Source of the DNA: Clitoria ternatea
Taxonomy: Eukaryota; Streptophyta; Magnoliopsida; Fabales; Fabaceae
Assembly (NCBI GenBank): GCA_037962975.1
Contig: CM075669.1
Location: 85,728,001-85,792,000, forward strand
Direction of reading: 5' to 3'
DNA: 64,000 bases
Shown piece by piece: positions 10,708-21,236 of the stretch. A program made the position numbers and the translations under genes. Position 1 is the first letter of the stretch. Each line of letters opens with the position of its first letter. Under the pieces are notes generated by a model that did no database searches, was not told the origin of the DNA, and saw only the letters and a list, made by a program, of their open reading frames with translations.

Positions 10708-11122
10708 ATGACTCGTTTTGAAACACACAGTATTCTTCGGGTGAATAGATAATCCTCTTTTGGTCGTGTACCCTTTGAGTATCTATGGAAATTGACGTGG
10801 GATTAAACTTAAGAAATATGGGCTGTAATTGCCCGAAGAAGATGTCTGAGCTAGAGGCTCCCGCCTCAGGATGAAAGATTTCTTCTGTCTTCACAATTAT
10901 CCCATATTAATTTCTATGATTACCATACCTAGTACTTTTGAATGATAAATTCTAAGGAATGGTCAAAGGATACTCGCCAAAGTCTGTGATGGTTTCCCAC
11001 AACATTTTTCTTCTTTCTATTTCCACCTAACATTTTTTTTCTTCCTCTTTCTTAAAAAAAAAAAAAGAGACACCAACATCACGGGTAGGCATCCTTACCA
11101 GACCCGGCTCCAAAAGAAAATC
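10708..11122 (+). other. Leader of the Ogre/Tat-like element, second part
   Basis: Continues the untranslated leader after the nested insertion. It ends with a poly-A/purine stretch near 11055 and a short GC-richer segment just before the gag start codon. No gene seen. Confidence 0.6.
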
Positions 11123-13144
11123 ATGGCTGAGGTAGAAGCTGTTGAAGGAAACTTTAGAACCGAGTTTGATCAGCTGAAAGAGCGAGTCGCAGAGTTAACT
11201 AAACTCTTAGAAAAGAAACTTACCGAAGGAGGCTCCTCTGCGGGTGTTGAGGATGCCCAACAGCAGCCTGCCACCGCGCCACCTCCCCTTGGTTCTGACC
11301 CAGCAAGAACCCAACTCCCTAACACAACGACAACCCCTCTCACCATTCATGTCGGGAGACCTAACCCTGCCATTGAGACCCAGCCACCTTACGGCCAGTC
11401 TTACGCACAGCATACATTTGTTGGTCTAGACGGCAACCCAGTACCTTTTCCACTTTATGGCCTACCCCCGGGGTACTATCCCCCGCTCGCCAACCAACAA
11501 GACGCCCACAACCAGCAAGCGGTAAATCCTCATGCTTCATACCCCACACAACCAAACATGCCACCACTCCACCAAACCCAAAACACGTAAACCCATGACC
11601 CACAAGCTCACCAAACCCAAAACACACAGGTCCATGACCCACAAACCCACCAAATCCAAAACACACAAGCCCCGATGGCCCAGCCAACCTACAATGCCCA
11701 AGCCCAAAATACACAAGCCCAGATAACCCAGCCGACTTATGCTGTGGCCCATCCTCAAGGTCCCTCACCAAATGCAGGCCTAGTAAACCAGTCCCATGTG
11801 TTGCCTCCGTACAACCAGTCATTCGGTTATCCGTATGGATACGGAACCCCTTATGGGACCAACCTCCAAGATACAACCCGCGCGGTCACGGCTCCTCGAA
11901 GGGAAAGGATAGAGATCTTAGAGGAGCGTTTAAGAATGATGGAAGGCACCGGAGGTTTTGGACTAATAGATGCTTCAGAGCTATGTTTAGTCACAGATGT
12001 TGTTCTCCCACCCAAATTCAAGATGCCAGACTTTGACAAGTATCGGGGAATGACTTGTCCTAAGAATCATCTCACGATGTACTGTCGAAAGATGGCATCT
12101 TACTCTTCTAATGACCAACTATTGATCCACTGCTTCCAAGATAGTCTAGCAGGAGCTGCTCTTACATGGTATGCTCACCTTGATCGGAACCATATCCGTT
12201 GTTGGAAGGACCTGGCAGATGCCTTCCTTAGACAATACAAGTATAACATGGATATGGCACCTAACAGGGTTCATTTACAAAATATGGTGAAGAAGGACAG
12301 TGAAATGTTCAAGGAGTATGCTCAACGATGGAGAGAGACAGCGGCGCAAGTGGATCCCCCATTGTCGGAAAAAGAAATAGTCGAGATGTTTATCGACACG
12401 CTCCCATCACCTTTCTATGGCAAGATGATTGGTAGTGTTTCAGCCAACTTCTCCGACATCGTGACTATTGGGGAAAGAGTGGAGAGTGGAATACGAACGG
12501 GTAAGCTCACTCAGGGCTCGTCTGGGGCAAGCATGACAAGAAGGCCGGCGCCTGGGAAAAGGGATGGAGAAACTAATTCCATCTCTTCTAATCAAAAGAC
12601 GCCTTCGCCAAGACCATTCTTTCCTACTATGATTCAAGCTCCCAATCCTTATGTGGCCGCAGCCACTGGTGGCCCAACAGCTCATACTCCTCACTTCCGC
12701 CCGCCCATGGTAAGAGCGCCAATGCCGTAACCCATGCCATATCATCACCCGCAGCAAGTGGCTCGACCACCCAATCATAATCAGAACCTAAGGAATCCCA
12801 ACAACGAGCGCACCCCTGTGCAGTTCGATCCAATTCCCATAACATATGCCGAACTTCTTCCAGTCCTCGTTGAAAGAGGAATGATAGCTCCATGCCCCAT
12901 GAGGCCGTTGCAACCTCCTTACCCGAGGGGGTATGACCCGAACGCTCATTGTGATTACCATGCAGGAGCACCAGGGCACTCCATAGAAAATTGCATGGCT
13001 TTGAAATATAAAGTGAGAGATTTGATCAAAGCCGAGTGGATTAGTTTCCAAGAAGGAAGCCCTAATGTGACCGTAAATCCCCTGCCTAATCACGAAGGTT
13101 CAGGAGTTAATGCCGTGGTGACAGATGTTGGAAATGGTTTTTGA
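11123..13144 (+). pseudogene. Ogre/Tat-type gag, interrupted by two in-frame stops
   Basis: One reading frame runs from the ATG at 11123 to a TGA at 13142-13144 and is broken by TAA codons at 11588-11590 and 12728-12730. The first part (155 codons) has a coiled coil (DQLKERVAELTKLLEKKL) and a Pro/Gln-rich stretch with repeated NTQ-type phrases. The middle part (frame from 11675, 351 codons) contains the gag core with YRGMTCPKNHL, LTWYAHLD and AFLRQYKYNMDMAP. The last part (136 codons) has a knuckle-like CDYH...PGHSIENC motif. No frameshift separates the pieces, so both stops are simple nonsense changes. The product is probably non-functional unless read through. Confidence 0.85.
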
Positions 13145-13489
13145 TGATTTGGGTGGCCGCTTGCCCGCCGGGACGAGAACTCAGTAACTGGGAAGCTGTC
13201 GAACTCCCTACGATTTTAAATGATTCACCAAAGTAATCTGTCACTGCCTTAAAAGTCTTGTTTATCCCTCTGCTATGCCTAAGGCTTTGGGACTTTCCAT
13301 GTAATAAAGGCAAAAAAAAACTTGTTTTACCAGTCAATCAATAAATGTGTATTGAAATTCTAAAAAGATTTTTCTCATTCCTTTATCCTTGCTTTGATCC
13401 ATTGTCTTTACTTGTTCGTTCCTTTTTTTTTTCTCTCCATTTTTATTTTTTGCCATAAAGCGCTAAAATTGTAGATCCGAAAATGATCC

Positions 13490-13760
13490 TCTTGAGACTA
13501 ATGAAATCACAATCCCATTTTACGACCTCAACTACCCGGTTGATTATGCTGACAAAGAAGGTAGGAAAGCTTGTGAGTCACCACACAAGTTAACCAGATT
13601 GTTAGAACAAGAGGTTAAGGAATACCCCTGAGCCAAGAATGACTGAAGGAATCACGGGGCAATATATCAGAAGACATTAGTAATATTGTTTCAGGACATG
13701 GAAATAATCTATGTGAATGATAACATTGCCAAGTCCCGAATTTGACAAGTGATAGGCCAG
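13490..13760 (+). pseudogene. Eroded pol remnants of an Ogre/Tat element
   Basis: A frame at 13506-13628 resembles the conserved segment before reverse transcriptase in Ogre pol (YPVDYAD followed by an LTRLLEQE-like helix). At about 13677-13745 a frame reads FQDMEIIYVNDNIAKS, which looks like the catalytic YVDD region of reverse transcriptase with Asp changed to Asn. No continuous frame joins them, and most of protease, reverse transcriptase and integrase is missing. The match is recognised by eye and needs a profile search. Confidence 0.5.
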
Positions 13761-15129
13761 TCAACTAAGAAAACCACAACTGTTGCCAGTATAAATATGG
13801 AAAATTGCTAATGTCTACAAATGTAAATACAGTCAAGGGAGACTTTGTCAAAAAAAAATGAAAAATGAAAAAAATAGAATCAAGGTCGGAGTCCAATGCA
13901 TGTGCCAAATGAAGTAAGATGGTTATGCCCAGATTATCAAGCAAGCTGTCATTTTCTATACGAGAAGGATGAATGTCATTAGACCAAGAACTCACATTCT
14001 TGTCATCATCAACATCTCAAAGAGTACGCCATTCCTCATGCCTATGTAACCAAGGAAATAGTCTATCAGATGGAGTCATTGCATCATCAAGGGGATAAAA
14101 AAAAAGAGAAGAAAAAAATCGAAAAAATCAAAAAAAATCAAAAATGAAAAAAATCCAGAAAATAAAAAAAAAGAAAAGAAAAAGGCCAAAATGATGATTC
14201 AAGAATAATCCTCTCTCATCGATGCCAAAAGGCTCACCAATATTTCCTTGGATACATAGTATAGGAATAGAATCTCCTATTTGAAGTGACATCAACTCCT
14301 CAAAGGATCAAACTAAAACTCGGAAAAGGTTAAGCAGACTCAACTGAAGTGTGATCAGTTTCAACTTTTTATTGTGAAGGATGCATGCAAAAAAAAAAAC
14401 AAGAACACATTATAAAGAGAATGAAAAGCTCGCTAGGCTGAAAACCTGAAAAGGCGGTCTAGGCAAAAGTTAGAGCAACCCGGTGAGTCGAAAACTTGAA
14501 AAGGCGGCTCAGGTAAAATTAGGGTCAAGATTTTGGCAGAATAGCTAAAGCTCCCAATACAAAACATGCAAACTGAGGCATCAGGAACATGGTCAAACTA
14601 CCCTCTCAAAGGCAGAATTGAGCGAGGTACTTGAGGTTTTGACGTGGGATTAAGATTCTCGCTAGTCTTAGGAATTCACTGGAGGATCTTTGAACCTTTC
14701 CTATTTCCCTTGGCCTTGACCTGTCCTACGAGGCTTCACTTTATCCCCTGTATTTTCCCTGTTGTCCATTCTCTGTATTCTGTTTGACCTACATGAATAA
14801 AATTTATCCTTTTTTTGATACGTGTTATGAATTGCATTGATCTGATAAAACATTGTGTTTTTTAAAAATAAATAAAAGAATGGTGAACATTTAAAGTCGT
14901 AAGGGACAAGACACTCCCACTACCTGACCTCGCCTTACACAATCATCACAAGGATTCAGCCAGGCATGTGCTTCGAAGCTATGATCGCCCCTTTGAATCT
15001 CCTCTGCCTATGAGTTATCCTAAGGGCCGCGGTTTCACAGGACCTACCCAGTTTTTTGAATGTATCTTTGCACTACTTACCTTTTTTCTGCAGGTTATTA
15101 TAACGGACAGTCATGTCAAGCTCTGACGC
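13761..15129 (+). other. Non-coding interval of the Ogre/Tat-like element
   Basis: Contains A-rich tracts (14098-14190) and two similar phrases around AAACCTGAAAAGGCGG and AAACTTGAAAAGGCGG (14440-14520). One short frame at about 13891-13974 gives a Cys/His-bearing peptide that I do not recognise. Nothing else can be called. Confidence 0.4.
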
Positions 15130-16195
15130 CTCAATCAAGACCTTTTCCTTAATGGAACCGCAGCTGCCAAAACTAGGATCATTAAAGTCTCCTCCTTAAT
15201 CGCCAAAGTTGGCACTCCTCAAAGCCCTTCCCCAAATCACCAAAGTTGGCACTTCTTGAAGTCTTCTCCTCAACTGCCAAAGCTGACACTTTTCAAACTC
15301 CCTTCCGGGGAATCTACTTGATACACTCCAGCAGTCAAGCAAGAAGAATTCTCCCCAAAGAGCCCCTGCACGTTTTTCTCGGTAAATCTACACATACTAG
15401 GCGGACCCCAGATTTTACCTTCCTAATCTAAGAGTGATGTTCGAGCCATCAATCCTTCTCCAGTGGAATTACACTTCCCAGACAAATCGAACTGGGGCAT
15501 CACCCCAGAATCATTTCCTTCTCGCTCAAGGGGCAGCTCCCTGAGGTTTCAAAGCAAATAGTTTAAATTGTGGCATCACCCCAGGTTCATTCTCTTTCGC
15601 CTAAAGAGGCAGTACCCCGAACCATCAATCCTCCTCTAGTAGAAATACATTTCTTAAACAACTTAAACTGGGGCATCTCCCCAGATTCCTTTTGTTCATT
15701 CAAGGGGTAGTTCCCCAACAATCTTCAAATCACCTCCAAACTGGGGCATCTCCCCAGATTTCTTTTGTTCTAGCCAATTTCCAAGAATCCCTCCAATCAT
15801 GTCAAACTGGGGCATCACCCTATGTTTCTCCTTTCTCAATCGAGGGGACGATTCCCCATGTTCCTCCTCTTACCGTCAAGGAGACGATTCCCCAAGATTC
15901 TCTAAAATCATGTCAAACCGGGGCATCACCCCATGTTTCTCCGTTCGCAATTAAGGGGGCGATTCCCCATGTCTCTCCTCCTACAGTCACAGGGGGTGTT
16001 TCCCCGAGATTCTTTCAAGAACCTTCAAACTGGGGCGTCTCCCCAGATTTCTTTTATTCTGGCCTTTCCCCAAGATTCCTTCAAACCATCTCAAACTGGG
16101 AGGTATCTCCCCAGGTTTCTTCTGTTCGAGTCAAGGGGCAATTCCCCAAGAACCTTCAATTATGTCAAACTGGGTCATCGCCATGAACCTTGAAG
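15130..16195 (+). repeat. Degenerate hairpin-forming repeats in the 3' region
   Basis: From 15170 to 15290 a phrase around GCCAAAGTTGGC recurs three to four times. From 15480 to 16190 two short inverted repeats alternate: CTGGGG, CATCA or CATCT, CCCCAG (about nine units, starting near 15491, 15669 and 15741) and GGGG, CGATT or similar, CCCC (about seven units). Several units carry substitutions. Frames of 164 and 86 codons across this stretch simply translate the repeat. Confidence 0.75.
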
Positions 16196-16199
16196 CCCA

Positions 16200-16375
16200 G
16201 TAAGTTAAGGTTGGACGAGACGTCCTGTTAGCTCCCCCAACCTTTGCATTTCCTGCCAGCAGTGAGTTAATTTGGATGAGACGTCCTGTTAGCTCCCCCA
16301 ACCTTTGCATTTCATGCCAACAGTGAGTTAATTCGGACGAGACGTACTGTTAGCTCCCCCCTAATCTTTACTTTC
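16200..16375 (+). repeat. Three tandem ACGTC-hairpin units, about 62 bp each
   Basis: Units near 16201, 16262 and 16323 each contain GAGTTAA (or AAGTTAA) paired with TTAGCTC around GGACG or GGATG, AGA, CGTCC, followed by a shared CCAACCTTTGCATTTC-like spacer. This is the same hairpin plan found in the U5 of the Ogre-like LTRs. Confidence 0.7.
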
Positions 16376-16378
16376 CAT

Positions 16379-17770
16379 TCGCCTATTCAGGCATTCTTTC
16401 CCGTCTGATAGCCTATCAAGGCATCCTTTATTTTCCAGCCGTCTATCAAGGCATCCTTTATCTTTCCAGCCACCTATCAAGGCATCCTTTATTTTTCCAG
16501 CCGCCTATCAAGGCATCCTTTATTTTCCAGCCGCCTATCAAGGCATCCTTTATCTTTCCAGCCGCCTATCAAGGCATCCTTTATCTTCCAGTCGCCTATC
16601 AAGGCATCCTTTATTTTCCAGTCGCCTATCAAGGCATCCTTTATTTTCCAGTCGCCTATCAAGGCATCCTTTATTATCCAGCCGCCTATCAAGGCATCCT
16701 TTATCTTCCAGTCGCCTATCAAGGCATCCTTTATTTTCTAGCCGCCTATCAAGGCATCCTTTATCTTTCCAGCCGCCTATCAAGGCATCCTTTATCTTCC
16801 AGTCGCCTATCAAGGCATCCTTTATTTTCCAGCCGCCTATCAAGGCATCCTTTATCTTTCCAGCCGCCTATCAAGGCATCCTTTATCTTCCAGTCGCCTA
16901 TCAAGGCATCCTTTATTTTCCAGTCGCCTATCAAGGCATCCTTTATTTTCCAGTCGCCTATCAAGGCATCCTTTATTTTCCAGCCGCCTATCAAGGCATC
17001 CTGTATCTTCCAGTCGCCTATCAAGGCATCCTTTATTTTCCAGCCGCCTATCAAGGCATCCTTTATCTTCTAACCGCCTATCAAGGCATCCTTTATTTTC
17101 CAGTCGCCTATCAAGGCATCCTTTATTTTCCAGCCGCCTATCAAGGCATCCTTTATTTTTCAGTCGCCTATCAAGGCATCCTTTATTTTCCAGCCGCCTA
17201 TCAAGGCATCCTTTATTTTCCAGCCACCTATCAAGGCATCCTTTATCTTCCAGTCGCCTATCAAGGCATCCTTTATTTTCCAGCCGCCTATCAAGGCATC
17301 CTTTATCTTCCAGTCGCCTATCAAGGCATCCTTTATTTTCCAGCCGCCTATCAAGGCATCCTTTATCTTTCCAGCCGCCTATCAAGGCATCCTTTATTTT
17401 CCAGCCGCCTATCAAGGCATCCTTTATCTTTCCAGCCGCCTATCAAGGCATCCTTTATCTTCCAGTCGCCTATCAAGGCATCCTTTATCTTCCAGTCGCC
17501 TATCAAGGCATCCTTTATTTTCCAGCCGCCTATCAAGGCATCCTTTATCTTTCCAGCCGCCTATCAAGGCATCCTTTATCTTCCAGCCGCCTATCAAGGC
17601 ATCCTTTATCTTCCAGCCGCCTATCAAGGCATCCTTTATCTTCCAGCCGCCTATCATGGCATCCTTTACTTTCCAGCCGCCTATCAAGGCATCCTTTATT
17701 TCCCAGCCACCTATCGAGGTACCCTTTACTTTTCAGTCGCCCACGAGGGCAACCTTTACTTTCCAGTCTA
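16379..17770 (+). repeat. Minisatellite of about 45 units of 30-31 bp
   Basis: Head-to-tail units of the form CCGCCTATCAAGGCATCC followed by TTTATTTTCCAG or TTTATCTTTCCAG. Each unit has a four-base-pair inverted repeat, GCCT, ATCA, AGGC. Edge units are more divergent. The minus-strand frames of 60-190 codons here only translate the repeat. It lies between pol remnants and the polypurine tract, the place where Ogre-type 3' UTRs are known to carry variable tandem repeats. Confidence 0.95.
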
Positions 17771-18047
17771 CTGGGGGTCAATCCTGATCTCATTACCTCC
17801 TGTTAACTAAAAGACCATTTTTCCCTGTCCATTCAAAAAAAAAAAGGAGAAGAGAAGAAGAGAAACGGAAGTGGAGAATGCTTATTTTAAGAAAAAGACA
17901 AGTCACACTGACTCATGATTGCCCACACCATTAGTCGCTATACTGATTAAGAGGTCCCACTTGGCCCCCTACATCGGTGTTCATATCTTTACTTCCTTTT
18001 CACTTTAAAAACACAGAAGCTTCGTGTTTCTTTTGTGAAAAAGAAGT

Positions 18048-18060
18048 AAAGAGGGGCATC
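18048..18060 (+). other. Polypurine tract of the Ogre/Tat-like element
   Basis: AAAGAGGGG followed by CATC sits directly before TGTGAACACC, the first bases of the 3' LTR. Confidence 0.8.
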
Positions 18061-21000
18061 TGTGAACACCTCTTTTGGTCCGGTCCAAGTGGAATAAATA
18101 TTTTTTATACTGAATTCCAATTCAGAGTGGTCAAATTCGAGTAGAATGGCTCCAGAATAATCAGAATCGAGTGAAATAACTCAGAATGAAGCTTTTCCAA
18201 GTGAAATACAGCCCTGTTGGAGGCAAATCCGATTGGAACGACTCAAAAATGATTACATCTGAACAGGATAACTCAGGTTAAAGCATTTTCGAGTGGAATA
18301 CAGCCCTGGTGGAGATAAATCCGAGTGAAAAAACTCAAAAAAGAGTCAAATCCGAGTCAAAATGAAGTATTTCCGAGTGGAATGACTCAAAAATGATGAA
18401 ATCCGAGTGGAATCACTCAGAATGAGTCATTCCGAGTGAAAAACCCCCCTGTTGAAGTTGAATCCGAGTAGCATCACTCAGAATGAGTAAAATCCGAGTG
18501 AAATATGCTCCTGTTGGATCAAATCCGAGTGGAACTACTCAGAATGGAGCAAATCCGAGTAGAACTACTCAGAATGAGTCAATTCCGAGTGGAAAGCTTC
18601 CCTGTCAGAGCCATTCCGAGTGAAGAAATTCAAATTTCTAATTCTGAGTGTGAAGAAGTTTATTTCTGAGCGAAAAATAGCCAAAATTCCAATTTCCGAG
18701 CCATTTCAGTCGGTTCCATGTCAATGGTCACTCGGATTGGGGGAGAGGAAGTGAAGTCCGAGCCAGGTACTCTCCAAATCAATTTCCGAGTGTTTTTCTT
18801 TGATTTTCAATCGGCTCTGTGTCCTCTTTTACACTTTCCCGAGTCAAATTTTACCAACACCAAATCCCCTCCGTGTCATCTTTTACACCTTTCTGAGCCA
18901 TGTTTCAATTCCGAGTCACACTTCACACATTTCAGTCGGTTCTGAGTCGTTGGTGGTTCGGATTGTGGAGAGGAATTTGGGAACCGAGTGAGAAGTGCTT
19001 CACTCGGTTCTGACTGAATGTTCCGAGTGACACATCAACATGATTTCACTCGGTCTTTTGCACTCAATGAACTTTTTCCACTCGGATCCAGGAGGCAAAA
19101 TGAGGACTGACCCCTTTTCTCACTCGGAGTCGATTCCAACCATGGTTGAACACTGACTGAGGGATTAAGCCGAGCCATTTTCACTTGGCATTCCACCATT
19201 TCACTCGGTTTTCCACATCCTCTCACAGATTTTCAACATTCCTCTCTCAGAATTTCAAAATCCCACTCGGATTACAATATTTTCTCTTGGTTTTCTACAT
19301 CCTCTCTCAGATTTCACCATGTTCACTCGGATTTCACCATTCTAACTCGGATTTCAATATCCTCACTCGGAATTCCACTATCCTCACTCGGATTTCCAAC
19401 ATTTTCACTCGGATTTCCATAATTCTCACTCGGAATTCTTCCATTCTTACTCGGATTCCCACCAGGTCCCCCTGTTAGACCGTGCTGACTTGGATTCCAC
19501 CACCCAAGTGGATCCAGGAATCCTGGGGGTGGCAGACAAGTGGGAAACAGGGGTGGAAGTGGGGGGAATTAAAAATTCCCACCCAGCCGTTGTCCCCCAC
19601 TTCACTCTGAGTGGAGGCCTGAGCTGGCATTCCACTCGGAAGTGGAAGCCTGAGCTGGCCTTCCACTCAAACCAGCCTATAAATAGGCAAGGGGTAGGGC
19701 ATTCAATGGGAGGCATTCAGAGGAAGGGAAAACTCTGCCCAAACAAACCTTTGTTCTCTCTCTCTCTCACGCCAAGTCTTCTCCCCCTCTCATTTCACTC
19801 ACCCCTCACCTTTCAAACTCTCTTTACCCCAACATCCTCTACACTCTCACTCAACAGCACTCCTTCCAGCTCCCTTTTCCCTCTCGGACTTCCAATTCTT
19901 GTCCCAATCGTTCTTCTCTGCTCAAATTTCACCCGGTAAGCCTCTTTCCACTCGGATTCTCACTGTTTCACTCGGTTTCCTTTATTTCCACTCGGATTTT
20001 TACTATTCCACTCAGATTCACACTGTTTCACTAGGATTTACTATTTTTGCACTCGGTTTCTCTTATTTTCACTCAGATCCTTACTGTTTCACTCGGATTT
20101 ACTATTTTTGCACTCAGATTCTCCCTGTTTCACTCAGATTCTCACTGTTTCACTCGGATTTTTACTGTTTCACTCGATTTTCCCTGTTTTCACTCGGATT
20201 TTTCATAGTTTCACTCGGTTTCCTTATTTTTTCGCTCGGTTTTCTTATTTTTTCACTCGGTTTTCTTATTCTTCATTCGTTTTTTTTTCATTTTTGCACT
20301 CGGTTTTCCTCTCCCGCTCAGTTTTTTTATATATATATATATTCATTTTTCTTAATCAGTGTCGTACGGAAAATACTTCCGTCTACATAGTCTCTATTAG
20401 ATCCGTGCACGTGCGAAGCACTTCGCCTTGTATGGATTCTTCACTAAAATGATGCCTATCAATACCTTCCTAATCTTTTCCTAAAAAAAAACATTTCTCA
20501 GAACTACGTAACCCTGATTTCTTGATAATTCAAGAATACGTAGGAGCAGGATTTCAATTCCTGTCGGGCCCATCTCTCTTATTCCTTTTTACTGATTTAT
20601 TCCCTTACTTTCATGTTTCTTTCATAAATGTTCTTTTTTGGTTACTTCCGTGAAAATCAATTTAGACGTGACGTCTTGTTGATTTCCCCCTAGTTTTTTG
20701 TTCAAACCTCGCCACAATTCATAGGGAAGGGATACTTAGGACAAGACGTCCCGTTTATCTCTTTCCTATCCCTGTCTTTTTATTCAAGGATGTATAATTT
20801 AGGCGTGACGCCTTATTAGCATTCTCTTCCTCTCTCTGTCTCATATCGAAGTTGAGTTTAATTCGGATGAAACGTCCCATTGACCTCTCTTCGACATTCC
20901 ATGTTTGTAGAGTTCTCTCACTCTATTCTGTCTTTTTTAAAATAAAAAAAGATACAACAATAAAAGGGAAGAAATAAAATATCTTTTGTAAGGCTATTTA

Positions 21001-21236
21001 TGTTGCGCATTTTCAATCTTGGTACTATTTTTGGACAGGCGATGTGGGGTGCTAATACCTTCCCTACTCGTAACCGACTCCCGAACTTGAATCTCAATTT
21101 TTAACCAGTGCTTTACTGAACCTAGTTTTTTTTTCCAATGTTTTTCCTATGGATAAAAACGTTGGTGGCAACTCCCTGTTTCATTCCACCCCTTTTCTCT
21201 CTTTCTCGCCGCGCCGTCGCGATTTAGGTTGCGACA
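18061..21236 (+). repeat. 3' LTR of the Ogre/Tat-like element
   Basis: 3176 bp, from TGTGAACACC to TTGCGACA. It carries the full CCGAGTG array on its left, the CACTCGG array on its right, TATA near 19678, the leader hairpins from 20354 and the U5 hairpin train from about 20650. It gives the complete sequence of the LTR that is cut off at the window start. Confidence 0.93.

Larger units (their letters stand above)
1..21236 (+). mobile_element. Ogre/Tat-like non-autonomous Ty3/gypsy LTR retrotransposon, 5' end outside window
   Basis: Two long direct repeats (1-2855 and 18061-21236) flank an internal region with a tRNA-Arg-type primer site right after the first and a purine tract right before the second. 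The 5' LTR lacks its first 316 bases or so because the window starts inside it. The internal part holds a broken gag, scraps of pol and a long repeat-rich 3' region, so it cannot encode its own replication proteins. A 7.1-kb Athila-like element (3610-10707) is inserted in its leader. The primer site, gag type and repeat-rich 3' UTR fit the Ogre/Tat lineage. The target duplication cannot be tested because the left flank is missing. Confidence 0.88.

Noticed and set aside
13891..13974. Short frame with CPDYQASCHFLYE resembling a zinc motif
   Set aside because: Too short and isolated among stops to assign; noted only as unexplained.
16379..17770. Possible CRISPR array
   Set aside because: Units are head to tail without unique spacers, and the setting is a plant retrotransposon 3' UTR.
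16489..17793. Long minus-strand frames with repeated KDALIGGWK-type peptide
   Set aside because: They only translate the 30-31 bp minisatellite in overlapping frames; no start context or unique sequence supports a protein.
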